Origin: a virus
IMG/VR virus record: IMGVR_UViG_3300042562_001667
Span: 1-64,000 of that record
Strand: one strand, 5' to 3'
DNA length: 64,000 bases
In this document: in pieces, positions 48,262 through 59,900 of the stretch
How the letters are laid out: each line of letters opens with the position of its first letter
How positions within the stretch are numbered: the first letter of the stretch is position 1
Made by a program: the position numbers and the translations under genes
The notes under the pieces: model-generated
The model's input: the letters and a program-made list of their open reading frames with translations, nothing else
Told to the model about the DNA's origin: nothing
The model's database searches: none

Positions 48262-50757
48262 ATGGCAAAAGTAAAAATTAATAGCTTACCTCCTGGTCTT
48301 ACTATAAAGAATGGTAAGATTGTCAGTATGATGCAGCAAGGTGGAATGACTACAGGAGACCAGTTTGATTTTGGATTAGTTACAAATGTTAAAGATCCCA
48401 ATAAAAAAAATCAAACTAGAGATATAAATGTAAGACATACGTTAAATGCTGTACCAAGAACACAAGCTAATATTGAAGCTGAAGGTGGAGAAACTGTACT
48501 TACAGATTTAGATAATGATGGTTTGTTTGGTCTTTATGATATTAAAGGACCTAGACATTCTAGTGGTGGTGTACCTTTAAATCTTCCTGAACAATCTTTT
48601 GTATTTTCTGATACTAAAGATATGAAGTTAGGTGGTTCAGATTTAAAAGCTTTTGGTATTAATTCTAGAAAAAAAATGACACCGGCTACCATATCTAAAA
48701 AGTATGACCTTAATACTTACTATGGTTCTATTAAAGATGAGTATGCTGATGATATTCAAGTAAAGAGTGCAGAGTTAATGATGGATAAGAATAAGAAAGC
48801 TTTATCTAAACTTGCATTTGTTCAAGAATCAAAGAAAGATTTTGAAGAGGGTGTACCAGTTACGGCATATCCTTATTTAGCTTCACAAGGAATTGATCCA
48901 ATTGATTTTACAGCAAAGGTTGAGAGAATTTCTCAAGAAAAAGCTCAACAAAAAGCCATTGCATCTCTTCCTCCAGAACAACAACAAAAATTAATGATGC
49001 TTCAGCAAATGATGCAACAAGCACAAGCTTCTGAACAACAGATGGCTCAACAACCATCTCCTGAAGAAATGGAAATGGGTAGGTATGGTAAAGAATTAAG
49101 AAAAGCACAAGATGCAGATGAATCAACATATGAGGAAGAAGAACCTAATAACTATTATTTACCAGGAAGACTTATAGGTAAACCAGTTGAAACAACTAAT
49201 GTTCCAACGACATTTGAACAACCTCCAGTAGAAACTAGAACAAAGCAACCTGATAATACACCTGCTAAAAAAACACAGTCAAAAGGAAATATTGCTGTAG
49301 ATCCTAATATCATAAAGAAATATGAGGATCGTAATATTGCAATTGATTTTAAAAATGTGGGTGAAAGAACTTATTCTGATGTTCAACGTTCTGAAGTAAA
49401 AAATCAAAAGCAATTACCTGGTAGATATGGTGATGCTTCTTTAAATGAACAAGGCTGGTTAAAAGATTGGGGACAAATATATCCAAATGCATCTGATCTA
49501 ATTGCATCATTAGAAACATATCAACCTGCAGCAGATGAAAAATATAAAAATCCTGAAGTTTTAAAATTTCAAGCTTGGGTTAACAATGAATATATTCCTC
49601 AGTCAGTAAATGATATTAATGCTAAGTTAAAAGCAGCTGGTTATAATGAACTTACTGAACAACAAAAACTTGATCTTACAACAGATTTAAGAAATGACTT
49701 TGGTTTTGGTGCAGGAACTGGTAAAGACTTTGATGGTAAGTATGGTACATTTACTTCATCTAGAAGACCATTAAAATATGATGTTAAAAAATCATTCTTA
49801 CCACCAGCAGAAGGTTGTCCATGTGAAGATGGTACATATTCACAAAATTGCTGCCCTAAAAAAAGTATAAAACAATTTGAAACACCAAAGTCGGCAAGAA
49901 GACCAAATGCAGAATGGTGGTTACAAGACTTGCTTCAGTTAAATGCTGTTGCCGCTAGGGAACGAGATATGTTTTTTCCTTTTCAACCTGCAGTAAATAA
50001 TATTGATTTAGGATATGTATTGGAAGAACCCACTAGAGGTATTGCTGCTATTAATGAACAATTAGGTATTCAGACTATGGGTGCTGGGGCTTTTGGTGGT
50101 CCTCAAGCTTTAGCTGCTAGAACTGCGCAAGCTCAAGGTCAAGCCGCTCAAGCAATTGCTAATGAAGTGGGTAGAGTAAATCAAAGGAATGTAAGTACCA
50201 TAAATCAAGGTTTGGCTATGCAAGCTCAAATGGATGCAGCAACTCAAAGAGAAAGACGAGATAGAGTTGTAAGAGAGTATGATGATACACAAGCTGTTTT
50301 ACAAAACTATATGGACGAAAAGAACTTTGATAGAGAACAGTATGCTCAGTTAATGTCTAATGCTATTACTAATAGGGCTAATACTTACAACTTAAATTCT
50401 ATTCAAGATTATTATCAAATTGATCCCACTACTGGCGGTATGATTGGTCAGTTTAGCGGTAAAGCATTTGAACCTGCACCTTTACCAGATCCAATGTCAA
50501 AAATTAAGCAGTATGCAGAAACTGCAAGAATGTTAAAAGCAGCTGGTATTGAACCAACAGCAGAATTGATTCAAGGTATAATCACTCAATCTGTTGCTGT
50601 ACCTCAAGAGACTAATATACAAAAAGAGTATACTAATATGCCGCAAGGATATGGTTATTCTTATAATCCAGGAAAAGCTCAACAATCTAAATCAAGAAAA
50701 GGTACAGAAATAAAAGAAACAATTTTTCCTTTTTATATTGGACAAATTGGCAAATAA
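48262..50757 (+). CDS. virion cargo-type protein
   Basis: An 831-residue protein. The region NIEAEGGETVLTDLDNDGLFG followed by DIKGPRHSSGGVPLNLPEQSF is one I recall as strongly conserved in crAss-like and other Bacteroidota phages. Residues about 235-275 are a Gln/Met-rich helix (PPEQQQKLMMLQQMMQQAQ). The last third is helical and Ala/Gln-rich (AARTAQAQGQAAQAIANEVGRVNQ). It starts 2 nt after the previous gene. Likely an internal virion protein; no enzyme motif seen. Confidence 0.72.
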   Translation: MAKVKINSLPPGLTIKNGKIVSMMQQGGMTTGDQFDFGLVTNVKDPNKKNQTRDINVRHTLNAVPRTQANIEAEGGETVLTDLDNDGLFGLYDIKGPRHSSGGVPLNLPEQSFVFSDTKDMKLGGSDLKAFGINSRKKMTPATISKKYDLNTYYGSIKDEYADDIQVKSAELMMDKNKKALSKLAFVQESKKDFEEGVPVTAYPYLASQGIDPIDFTAKVERISQEKAQQKAIASLPPEQQQKLMMLQQMMQQAQASEQQMAQQPSPEEMEMGRYGKELRKAQDADESTYEEEEPNNYYLPGRLIGKPVETTNVPTTFEQPPVETRTKQPDNTPAKKTQSKGNIAVDPNIIKKYEDRNIAIDFKNVGERTYSDVQRSEVKNQKQLPGRYGDASLNEQGWLKDWGQIYPNASDLIASLETYQPAADEKYKNPEVLKFQAWVNNEYIPQSVNDINAKLKAAGYNELTEQQKLDLTTDLRNDFGFGAGTGKDFDGKYGTFTSSRRPLKYDVKKSFLPPAEGCPCEDGTYSQNCCPKKSIKQFETPKSARRPNAEWWLQDLLQLNAVAARERDMFFPFQPAVNNIDLGYVLEEPTRGIAAINEQLGIQTMGAGAFGGPQALAARTAQAQGQAAQAIANEVGRVNQRNVSTINQGLAMQAQMDAATQRERRDRVVREYDDTQAVLQNYMDEKNFDREQYAQLMSNAITNRANTYNLNSIQDYYQIDPTTGGMIGQFSGKAFEPAPLPDPMSKIKQYAETARMLKAAGIEPTAELIQGIITQSVAVPQETNIQKEYTNMPQGYGYSYNPGKAQQSKSRKGTEIKETIFPFYIGQIGK

Positions 50758-50815
50758 ACTATAAAAGTTTATTAATAAATCTTTAAAACCTAAAAAATTT
50801 TATTAACTTAAAAAT

Positions 50816-53800
50816 ATGGCAACATACACACAAGGATCACAACCATATATGCCGAATTGGCAACCTTTTACTCCAGATTATAAATTTTTGTCTGATGTAT
50901 TAGATGTAAAGACTAATAGGTATAATACAAACTATAAAGCTCTTAATGATCTTTATAGCAAGGTTGTATATTCAGATCTTTCTAGAGCAGATACTCAGGA
51001 TATTAGAAATCAATATGCTGAAAATTTGGGTAAGCAACTACAGCTTATTTCTGGTATGGATTTATCGGTAGCACAAAATATTGATTCCGCTCAACAACTA
51101 TTTAAACCTTTTTATGAGGAGGATCTTGTTGTAAAAGATCTTGTATTTACGAAGCAGTATCAAAATGAAATGCAATATGCTAATATGTTAATGAACTCTC
51201 CTAACAAAGATCAGAGAGAAATGTATTGGCAAACTGGTGTTAAAGCATTAGAGTATCAGATGCAAGATTTTAAAAACGCATCTCAAGATAAAGCCTTGAG
51301 CATGGGTACACCAAGATATATTGGTGATGCTGATTTATATCAGAAATCTATTGACTTTTTAAAAACTTCAGGATTAGATGTTACACAGGAATATGTAGAT
51401 GAAACAGGATTTTGGATAGTAAAAGATAGAAATGGAAATCTTATTACAGAGCAAGCATTTCAAATGGCTCAAAGAGCTTTGTCGGATGATCCTATAGTTC
51501 AACAGGCTTATTATGCAGATGCCTATGTAAGATCAAGAGATTTTGCCGAAGAAGGTATTAAAGTTGGTCAATTTTCTTCTGTTGATGAAGGTCAAGCTAT
51601 TTGGGCTAAGGAAACTATTAGTGCTTTTGAATCACAATTAGCTGCTAGATCTATTCAACAACAGGAAAAGGTAAATGAACTTAAAAATGTTAATATTAAT
51701 TGGGAACAGTATTCAAAAGAACAAGGTATCATTCCTGGGTCAGATGAAGAAAAAATATTTATTGCTCAAAAAGGTTCATTGGATGCGGCACTGCAAGGGT
51801 TAAATGCAACAGAGCAAGTATTAAAAAGTTCACAAGGTAGTCCTGATCAAAGTACACAAGGTCTTTTAAATAGAGCATATAATCTATTAATGGGTTATAA
51901 CTTACAAAGTGATTTATCTGCTGCTGCTATTTCATATTCAAACATTAATAGAAGTAGAGAACTTAAAGTTAATGAATATCAAAAGCAGAAATTAGACTTT
52001 AAGTATGACATGGCTGAAATAGCACAGCAATCTAAAAATCAAAAAGAATTAGAAGGTATTAAACAAGATAATAGAAAAGATCTTGAGAAATATAAATATG
52101 AACTTGAAAATCCTTATGCTTCAGCTATAAGTGGACTTTTTAGCAATCTTGAAGGTGATTATACCAAACAAGGAACTGAGGCTGTTTTAATTGATCCTGC
52201 AACAGGTCAAGCAGTTGATCCTACAACAGCCGATTATGTTGGAATTAATAATACAAAGATTGAACAACTTAGAGAAAATGTTACAAGTGAACAGGTTGAT
52301 TTATATCTTAAAGCGTTGGAAATGCTTGAGAATAATTCTAATAACTCTTATAAGGTAAATGAAAATATTAAAGGTGACCTTACTACTATTAAAACAAAAT
52401 TATTAAAACCGGAGAATGAAGATATAGTAGATACTAAGTATAAAGAGATGGCTAATCGGTTTAGAGATTCTGCCCAGCTTTTCGCAAAATATCCATCATT
52501 TGTAAAAAGAGATGGAGGTGTTAAGTATCACGAAATGGTTGAAAATTTTAATGACGTAACTGCAAAAAGACTTCAGTTTGATAATATGATTACAACTGGT
52601 AATGCCGTCATGCTTCAAAACTTTACAAAGGCCCTTCAAACAGACTTATCAAAAGAAATTAATAAGGTTAAGGAAGAATTACGCTCAGGACCAAATATTT
52701 TTACCGAAGATAAAACAACAGGTTCTGTTGATTTTATGACAGAAGATGAGTTTATAAATGCGTATGTAGCAAAGGCGAAACAAGGTCAGATTGCAGGTCA
52801 AGAGTTTATCGTAACCCGTACTAAGCGTATTCCTGTTTATGATGATCCTGCTGTACGTTATACTCAAAGAACAGTTACAGAATTTGCAAAGGATAAAGCT
52901 ATTAAATTAGCTAAAGAATCATATGCAAATCAAAAGAAAATAGTTAATAGTACACTTAATGGTTCACTTGAAACTATTGCTGAACAAGAGGATAAAAAGA
53001 CAGATGCTCAAGTGCGAATGTTTCAACCTTGGGATCCAAACGCATATATGAGAGGAATAAGTATGGAACAAATGGAGGTAGGAGATGCATTAAAATCTCC
53101 ATATTATAGTATTGAATTTAATCCTACTATGATGAGAAAAAATCCAGGACAGATTACAGCATTGGCGGAAGTTATGAATCAAGTAAGAGGAACACCTAGT
53201 TCGGAACTTATATTTTATAAACGTGATATAGGTACAGATGAGACTGCTGATTCAGATCCAAAAGCTAGACAGATTTATAATTTATGGATTCAAGATGTAT
53301 CTAAATTTCAGGATCCAAAAGCTAGTACACAAAATCTACCAAATGCAACAATTGGATATGCTCCAGTTTATGGGCCAACAGGAAAAAAAACACTTGGTAA
53401 AGATAAAGCGGCTTATGTTATTTCATTTTCACCAGAGTGGTTAAGGACTCTTCAAAGTACTACTAATAAACCTGGTATTATTGATGCAAATGAATTCAAT
53501 GATTATACAACTATTACAATTTCTTTTCCTCAAACTAAAGACATCAATCCTAGAAGAGTAGGTCAATATAATTTTTCTGCTGTTTATAGTAATATGGTTA
53601 GTAGTCCTCAAAAACAATATGTTCAATCTATTGATGCAGGTGGTAAAATTAGATTTTATCAAGATGCTAATAGTAACATTATTATGGAAACTACACCTTT
53701 GCAGTTTAATAAACAAACAGCTGGTTTTGATCCAATGTCTCCTATAAGAATGAACATTACTCAAATGCAAAATGAAAGAGGTGAAACAATTGGATTTTAT

Positions 53801-53899
53801 GATAAAATATATCAAGAAGAATTGAGTAAGATGTATAGTATTGCACAGCAAAATAACTTTGATCAGAACAATAATAAAAAAACTAAATTAAAAAAGTAA
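50816..53899 (+). CDS. virion cargo-type protein
   Basis: A 1027-residue, mostly helical protein that starts MATYTQGSQPYMPNWQPFTPDYKFL and continues VLDVKTNRYNTNYKALNDLYSKVV. I recognise this opening from crAss-like cargo proteins. Residues about 270-460 are long helices. It has no cysteines in the main body and no catalytic motif. It probably sits in the head or tail lumen and is ejected with the genome. It starts 58 nt after the previous gene and ends 9 nt before the giant gene. Confidence 0.72.
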   Translation: MATYTQGSQPYMPNWQPFTPDYKFLSDVLDVKTNRYNTNYKALNDLYSKVVYSDLSRADTQDIRNQYAENLGKQLQLISGMDLSVAQNIDSAQQLFKPFYEEDLVVKDLVFTKQYQNEMQYANMLMNSPNKDQREMYWQTGVKALEYQMQDFKNASQDKALSMGTPRYIGDADLYQKSIDFLKTSGLDVTQEYVDETGFWIVKDRNGNLITEQAFQMAQRALSDDPIVQQAYYADAYVRSRDFAEEGIKVGQFSSVDEGQAIWAKETISAFESQLAARSIQQQEKVNELKNVNINWEQYSKEQGIIPGSDEEKIFIAQKGSLDAALQGLNATEQVLKSSQGSPDQSTQGLLNRAYNLLMGYNLQSDLSAAAISYSNINRSRELKVNEYQKQKLDFKYDMAEIAQQSKNQKELEGIKQDNRKDLEKYKYELENPYASAISGLFSNLEGDYTKQGTEAVLIDPATGQAVDPTTADYVGINNTKIEQLRENVTSEQVDLYLKALEMLENNSNNSYKVNENIKGDLTTIKTKLLKPENEDIVDTKYKEMANRFRDSAQLFAKYPSFVKRDGGVKYHEMVENFNDVTAKRLQFDNMITTGNAVMLQNFTKALQTDLSKEINKVKEELRSGPNIFTEDKTTGSVDFMTEDEFINAYVAKAKQGQIAGQEFIVTRTKRIPVYDDPAVRYTQRTVTEFAKDKAIKLAKESYANQKKIVNSTLNGSLETIAEQEDKKTDAQVRMFQPWDPNAYMRGISMEQMEVGDALKSPYYSIEFNPTMMRKNPGQITALAEVMNQVRGTPSSELIFYKRDIGTDETADSDPKARQIYNLWIQDVSKFQDPKASTQNLPNATIGYAPVYGPTGKKTLGKDKAAYVISFSPEWLRTLQSTTNKPGIIDANEFNDYTTITISFPQTKDINPRRVGQYNFSAVYSNMVSSPQKQYVQSIDAGGKIRFYQDANSNIIMETTPLQFNKQTAGFDPMSPIRMNITQMQNERGETIGFYDKIYQEELSKMYSIAQQNNFDQNNNKKTKLKK

Positions 53900-53908
53900 T
53901 ATTGTATA

Positions 53909-56900
53909 ATGGCAGATAATATTAATCAACAGCTTCAACAGGAAGGTGCATTACCAACATTGAATCCAATGGTTCCTTCAAGTGGTAAGTTTGAATTTCA
54001 ACCTATTAGTGATTTTACAGTATCTCCAGACTTACCTGAATATAGTGAGTTGATGAGTCCTGAGTACAAGGCTATGTTGGATATTCATGCTAAAAAGATC
54101 AATAGTGCAATACCAACACCTATTGGTAACATGAATGATCCTAATCCAACCCTATCAACTAGTACCTATAATCCTTATAGACAAAGCGTTGGTTTAGATT
54201 TATCTACACCCGAAGGTAAACTTCAATTACTTTCTAATACAGGTAAGTTTACAAAACCCACTGGAGAAGTTAAGATTGCTAATCCGATTTATGCCGGTAT
54301 TAGATCACACAACTTTGATAGATATTATAAGCATCCTGAGTTTTCTAAATTAGGATGGCATCCTTATGCTGATAATGAAGAATACTACAATGCTAATTCT
54401 ACTTGGTGGGATGATGCAAGTAGAATGAGAGTTCAGTTTGCTAATCTTGCAGGTACAGGGTTTTTATCTGCATATAGATCTATTGGTGATTTATTTGATA
54501 GTGATGATTATTTTACAGGGAAAGATTTGGAATCTGCAAGCGAGTTTGCAGATGCAATGAGAATTGGTAATTCTACAAGAGGCGGTGTAAGTGGTTTTAC
54601 TAATAACTTGGCACTTCAGTTTGGTTACACGGCTGGTGTAATTGGATCTATTGCTGCAGAAGAACTTGCTCTTTGGGGTGCTGCTGCCGCACAAGGTTTT
54701 TTAAACCCTGTATCTGATGTTGTTGCTGCAGAAAGAACGGCTTTTAATATTGCAAAACTTGGAAAAACAATTCTAAATACATTTGATTTATCTAGATTAG
54801 CAAATGCCACTAGAAATATGTACAGAGGTTTGCGTTCTGTAGATGGTGCAAAGGATTTATATAATACAGTTAAAGCTGGTGGTAATTTTTTAGGAAACAT
54901 TATTGCTCCAGAAACAGTACAAGCAATTAAAACTTTAAACAGCACAGCAAATGGAGCACAAAACCTTTCTAATATGGCAAAGGTTTCTAAGACATTTGGT
55001 GGTTTTTATAGAGACGTAAGATCTTTAAACTTAGCACTTGCTGAATCTAAGATGGAAGGAGGTACGGTTTACTCTCAACAATTAGCTAACGGATATGCTT
55101 TACAGAGTCAACTTAATAATGGTTCACCAATTACAACGGACCAAATGCAGAACATTGAAGAAAAAGCTTCAAGAGCTGCATATTATACAACCCTATTAAA
55201 TGCTCCCACTATTTATCTATCTAACCAACTTGTTTTAGGTAATGCATTTGGCGCATATAATAGAACCTTATCTAGAATGCTTGGAGATAACATTCAAGGT
55301 ATTGGAGGTAGAATTTTAAAAACAAAAGGTTTAAGAGATGCTGCAGGTAAAGTTGTAACAAGACCTTTTGAATATGTTGGAGATGGTGTAAAAGGTTATT
55401 TAAAAACTTTAAAAGCAGCTGGTATAAAAGGAAGTGCAAAGTTAGCTGGACAAGCTTCATTGAGATATTTTGCAGCAAACCTATCTGAAGGTCTTCAAGA
55501 AATTACACAGGAAGCGATTGCTGAAGGAACTAAACATTACCATCAGACATTGATTGAACATCCTACTGCAGGTGGTCATGACTTAATGTCTGCTTCAATT
55601 GCATCAGCTGTTGGATCTCAATTTAGTGCTCAAGGATTTGAAACATTTATGTCAGGTTTCTTAATGGGTGGTATTGCTCAAGGTCCTCAAAAACTTTTTT
55701 TTCAAGGTGTCCCATCAATTTATAATTATGGCGCACTAGGTTTTGGTACAGAAAAACAAAAAGCTAATCTTGTTGAGTACAAGGAAAACAAAGAAAAACT
55801 TATAAAAGGTCTTGTTGATTCACTTAATGATGTCTATGAGGTTACTGCGAATAACCCAATGGAATCAATATTTGATACAAATAAGGTAAATCATATAACA
55901 CAAAGTCAGGCTAGTATAGATATGCTGCAAGCTGCATTTGACCAATCAAATTTTGACTTTGTTGATGCTAAAGACTTTTCTAAGTTTCAAGCAATTTATA
56001 CAGTTCTTAATAATAACAAAAGTGGTGAGTTTAGACAGCAGTTTGAAGATTATTTAAAACTTACAGATGTTGAATTAATAGAAGCTTTTCCATCATTTAA
56101 AGCTGACATTAAATCAGGTAAAATTAGAACTAGATTGCAAGATATGATTACTAAAGTTGATCAACTTGAAGAATCATATTATACTAATAAATCTAAGTTT
56201 AATAATCCATTTGATCCAAATATTTATAAATATGGATCAAGAGAATGGAATGAAGAAAAGATTAAACAGATGTCTTTTGAACATGCAAGATATCTTTACA
56301 TGTTTACAGAAGATGGTTTTAAGAGAGCTTTAGAAAGATCACAGTCAATATATGATGAATTAGCAGCTGATCCTATTGTAGGTAAAATGGCAGCAAGTGA
56401 TATTACCGTATTGCTTGATGAAAATTCATTGCAAAAAGAAATTGCAACTTTAGTTAGTGAAATTGCAACATTAGATCCTAAAGAAGCTAAAGATATAATT
56501 GAAGCTAAGACTGCAAAGCTTGAAGGTCTGAGTGGAATCTTATCTGTGTTATATGCAGAAGAGAATCTCACCAAGGATGGTGGCTTTGATAGACGTAAGG
56601 TTGATAAACTAACATCAGCTTTTGAAAAGTATGTGCAAAAACTTGCTAAGTCAAATGATACATTTGCCGATTCAGATAAAGTTGGAGAAGCTCTTAAGAA
56701 AATTGTAGACTACCGTGAATTAAAAGGTAGAGCAATTGCTTATAATAAGTCTATTGAGTACATGAATAATCCTGAAAGATTTAATGAAATTACACAAAGA
56801 ACTTATGATTTCTTTAAAAATATTTACAAAAATAGGATAGAAGTATTTAGAAACTCAATTAAAAAGTATATAGGTAAAATTGAAATCAATCAGTTTTTAA

Positions 56901-59900
56901 ATGAGTTAGCAAAAATTGAAGTTTATCCAGATCCAAAACAGGTTAAAGAGTTTATGGAAAATGGTAATATTGATGTGCTTCAAGATTTTTTTACTGAAAA
57001 AGGTGCAGTAAATCAAATCTCTGATAAAGATATCTATAATCAAATTCAAGCTTTAATTGGTATTTATAAAGCTGCAGTTACTCCTCAAGTAACAGAGCAA
57101 ACTTCTGAAGAAAAGATTGATTCTAAAGAAAAGCAAACTAGAAAGAAAGATACTGCTGAGATATTGGAAGAAGCTGACTTAGCTGAGGATACTCCCGATG
57201 TGGAAATCTTTGGAGGTAAGGAAACAGATAATCCAATGATCAAGCAAGTGCTTGAAGAAAAATATAAAGAGTATGCCAACCGTCAAGTTAATTTAGGAAA
57301 AGCTCCTATTGCAATGGACAGTTGGGTGAATAGTGCTGAGGCTGCAAAATATATTACAGCATATGATGCATTGAAAAAATTATGGTTCAAAGATTTACAA
57401 AAGTCAAAAGATAAACCTGAAGCAATCCTTGCTAAGTTCAATGCTGATAACGGCTTTGATAAATGGTTAGAAAAGCAACAGACTAATGACCTTGTTAGAA
57501 AGGTGCTCCGTAGTACTGAAACAAACTTCTCTGACTTCATTGATATTGAACAAGACTTTGAAGCTGGTGATGTTGAAGATGCAGATATTGGAGACGTTAA
57601 GGCTGTAGGTAAAGTTGTAGATAATACTTTCAACAGTGTACAAATTGTTGAGACTAAAACTTCAACAGTTGATCCAGATACAGGAATGCCTGTACCTGTA
57701 ACATTGTATTCAGTTAGAGACAAGAAAGGTAAACTACTTACAGAAGATATGACTTCTGCAGCTGGTGTACCTGTAGGTGCAACCTTTGACAATATAAATA
57801 AAGCTAGATCTGCCGCTAAGAAATTAGATGATGTATCAGTTGATACAACAACTTTCACTTTTGGTGGTAAGGAAGTATCATATGGATCTACTGTAACAGA
57901 TGCAGAAGGTAACCGTTACATGGTAATTGGTACTCCGGCAGAAGTAGAAAAAGGCAAGAAGCTATTCTTGTTGCCTGTTGATTCTATTAAACCTGGTCAA
58001 TCTAAACAAGATAGACATAAGCTGTCTAAAAAAGTTACAGAGCCTGAGTTTAAGTCAGAGTACAATGTAGAAGGATTTAACTTTAATAAAGTTCCTGAAG
58101 ATGCTTCAAGACTTTTAGTTGATGAAGCTGTTGCTGTTTATGCATTAGAAAATGGTATGGGAACAGCTGCTGCTGAAGGAATCATGATGGCTAATGCCAG
58201 ACTTCAGACTATTCTGGATAATTTAACTCCAGAAGAAAAGGCAACTCTTACTTTAGTTATTACTAGAAATCCTGCTGGTGGTAAAACTACAGGAAAGAAA
58301 TATCAAACAAAAGATAAAGAAGGTAACTTCAAAGAAGCAAACCCTTATATCAATAGAGTTGCTGAACCATTTGCTGTAGGTATTGCTTTTGGTAATCAAC
58401 AAACTTCAGCAAGAATTAATCAAATCATTTCTGAAAAAGGGATGCCTGTTAGTTCTCATCCTGATGGTATATTTGCTTTTGTAAGAACCGGTTCTATACA
58501 ATTCTTAAATGAAAAAGATCAGGTTGTAAATCCTGTTAATCTTACTAAGGAGATCATTGAGAATACCTTTACAATCTACCCATTACAGCAGGCTAATGCT
58601 GTGAATACTATTCTAAACAACTTTGCAATTCAACAAGCTTTTGTTGATCAGGTTGCTGATAAAATGGAAGGTAAAGATGCTGCTGTTATTCCTATGAGTG
58701 ATTTTGCAGAATTTGGTTTTAATCTTGGATCAAGTGTTGATTTAAAAACTAATCCAAAGTCAGTAAAAGAACTTAAGCATAATACAGTTGATGGTGTTAA
58801 AGTTGTTATGATTAATGACAAACTTAAAGATGGCACTATATCAACACGTATCTTAACTGACATTGAAGATATTGATGATAGAGAAGCTTTCATAGAAAAG
58901 CTTAAACAAGATTTGGCTGTATCACAACCAAGTTTATTTGAAACCCTACAAAAAGCACAGAGATATGTTGCTTTAATTAAAACACCAAATGGTATTTATA
59001 CAGGTGCCCCTTTAAAAAGTAGACAACTTGAAAAAGAAGAAATTTTTACTTTAAGCCGTGAACTTGTTGAAGAGGGTGTTAGAACTATTAATGAAAACTT
59101 AGTCGGTGAAGGTTCTGTAGAAACAAAGAAAATTAAAGACTCAAACTTTAACGTAGAGTTTAATCAGGCCTTTAACAAGAAACTTTACATTACAACTAAT
59201 ATTGAAGGATACACAGTTGAAATTAATGTTAACGCTGATGGTACATTTAGAGCAGAACTTTATGATAAGAAACGTAAATCTGTTGTAGGTAGTTCATATT
59301 TGGCTGAAGGTAGACAAGGTACTCTTGATTATCAAGGTGCTGAGAAACCAGATATCATTGAAAGACTTTTAGATAATCTTCAAAAGAAAGGTATTGATAA
59401 AGCTGCTGAGGAATTTAAAGCAAAGAAGAAAAAAGATTCTTCTGTAGAAATTCCTGAATGGACTGAGTTAAAACTTTTTAGTAAAGAAAATTCTGCAATT
59501 TATAATGTAAGAGCAAGTTTTGCTGAAGATGCAAGCATTGATACAGTTCTTGATAACACTGTAACAACTCTTAATGAAAATGTAAGAACTAATTATAAGC
59601 TCAGATTAACTGCAGATTCAAATACTATCCAAGAAGCTTTATTGTTTGCTGCAACAACAGCTGCACAACAAGAAGTTGAAGTAGTTGAAGATCCTGTAGC
59701 TGACTTAGAAACTTCTGAGGAAGCTTATGATAGTGTTCTTGATATGTCTGATGAGGTATTTGAAGAATTTGCAAAAGCAGATTTCAAAGAGTTACCTCTT
59801 GAGATGAAACAGCAAGTTGCAAATAAGATTGCAAAAGGTGAAAAGCTTTCTCCGCGTGAGGAAAGAATGGTAAAGAATGCTGTCTCTGGACCTGTGATTC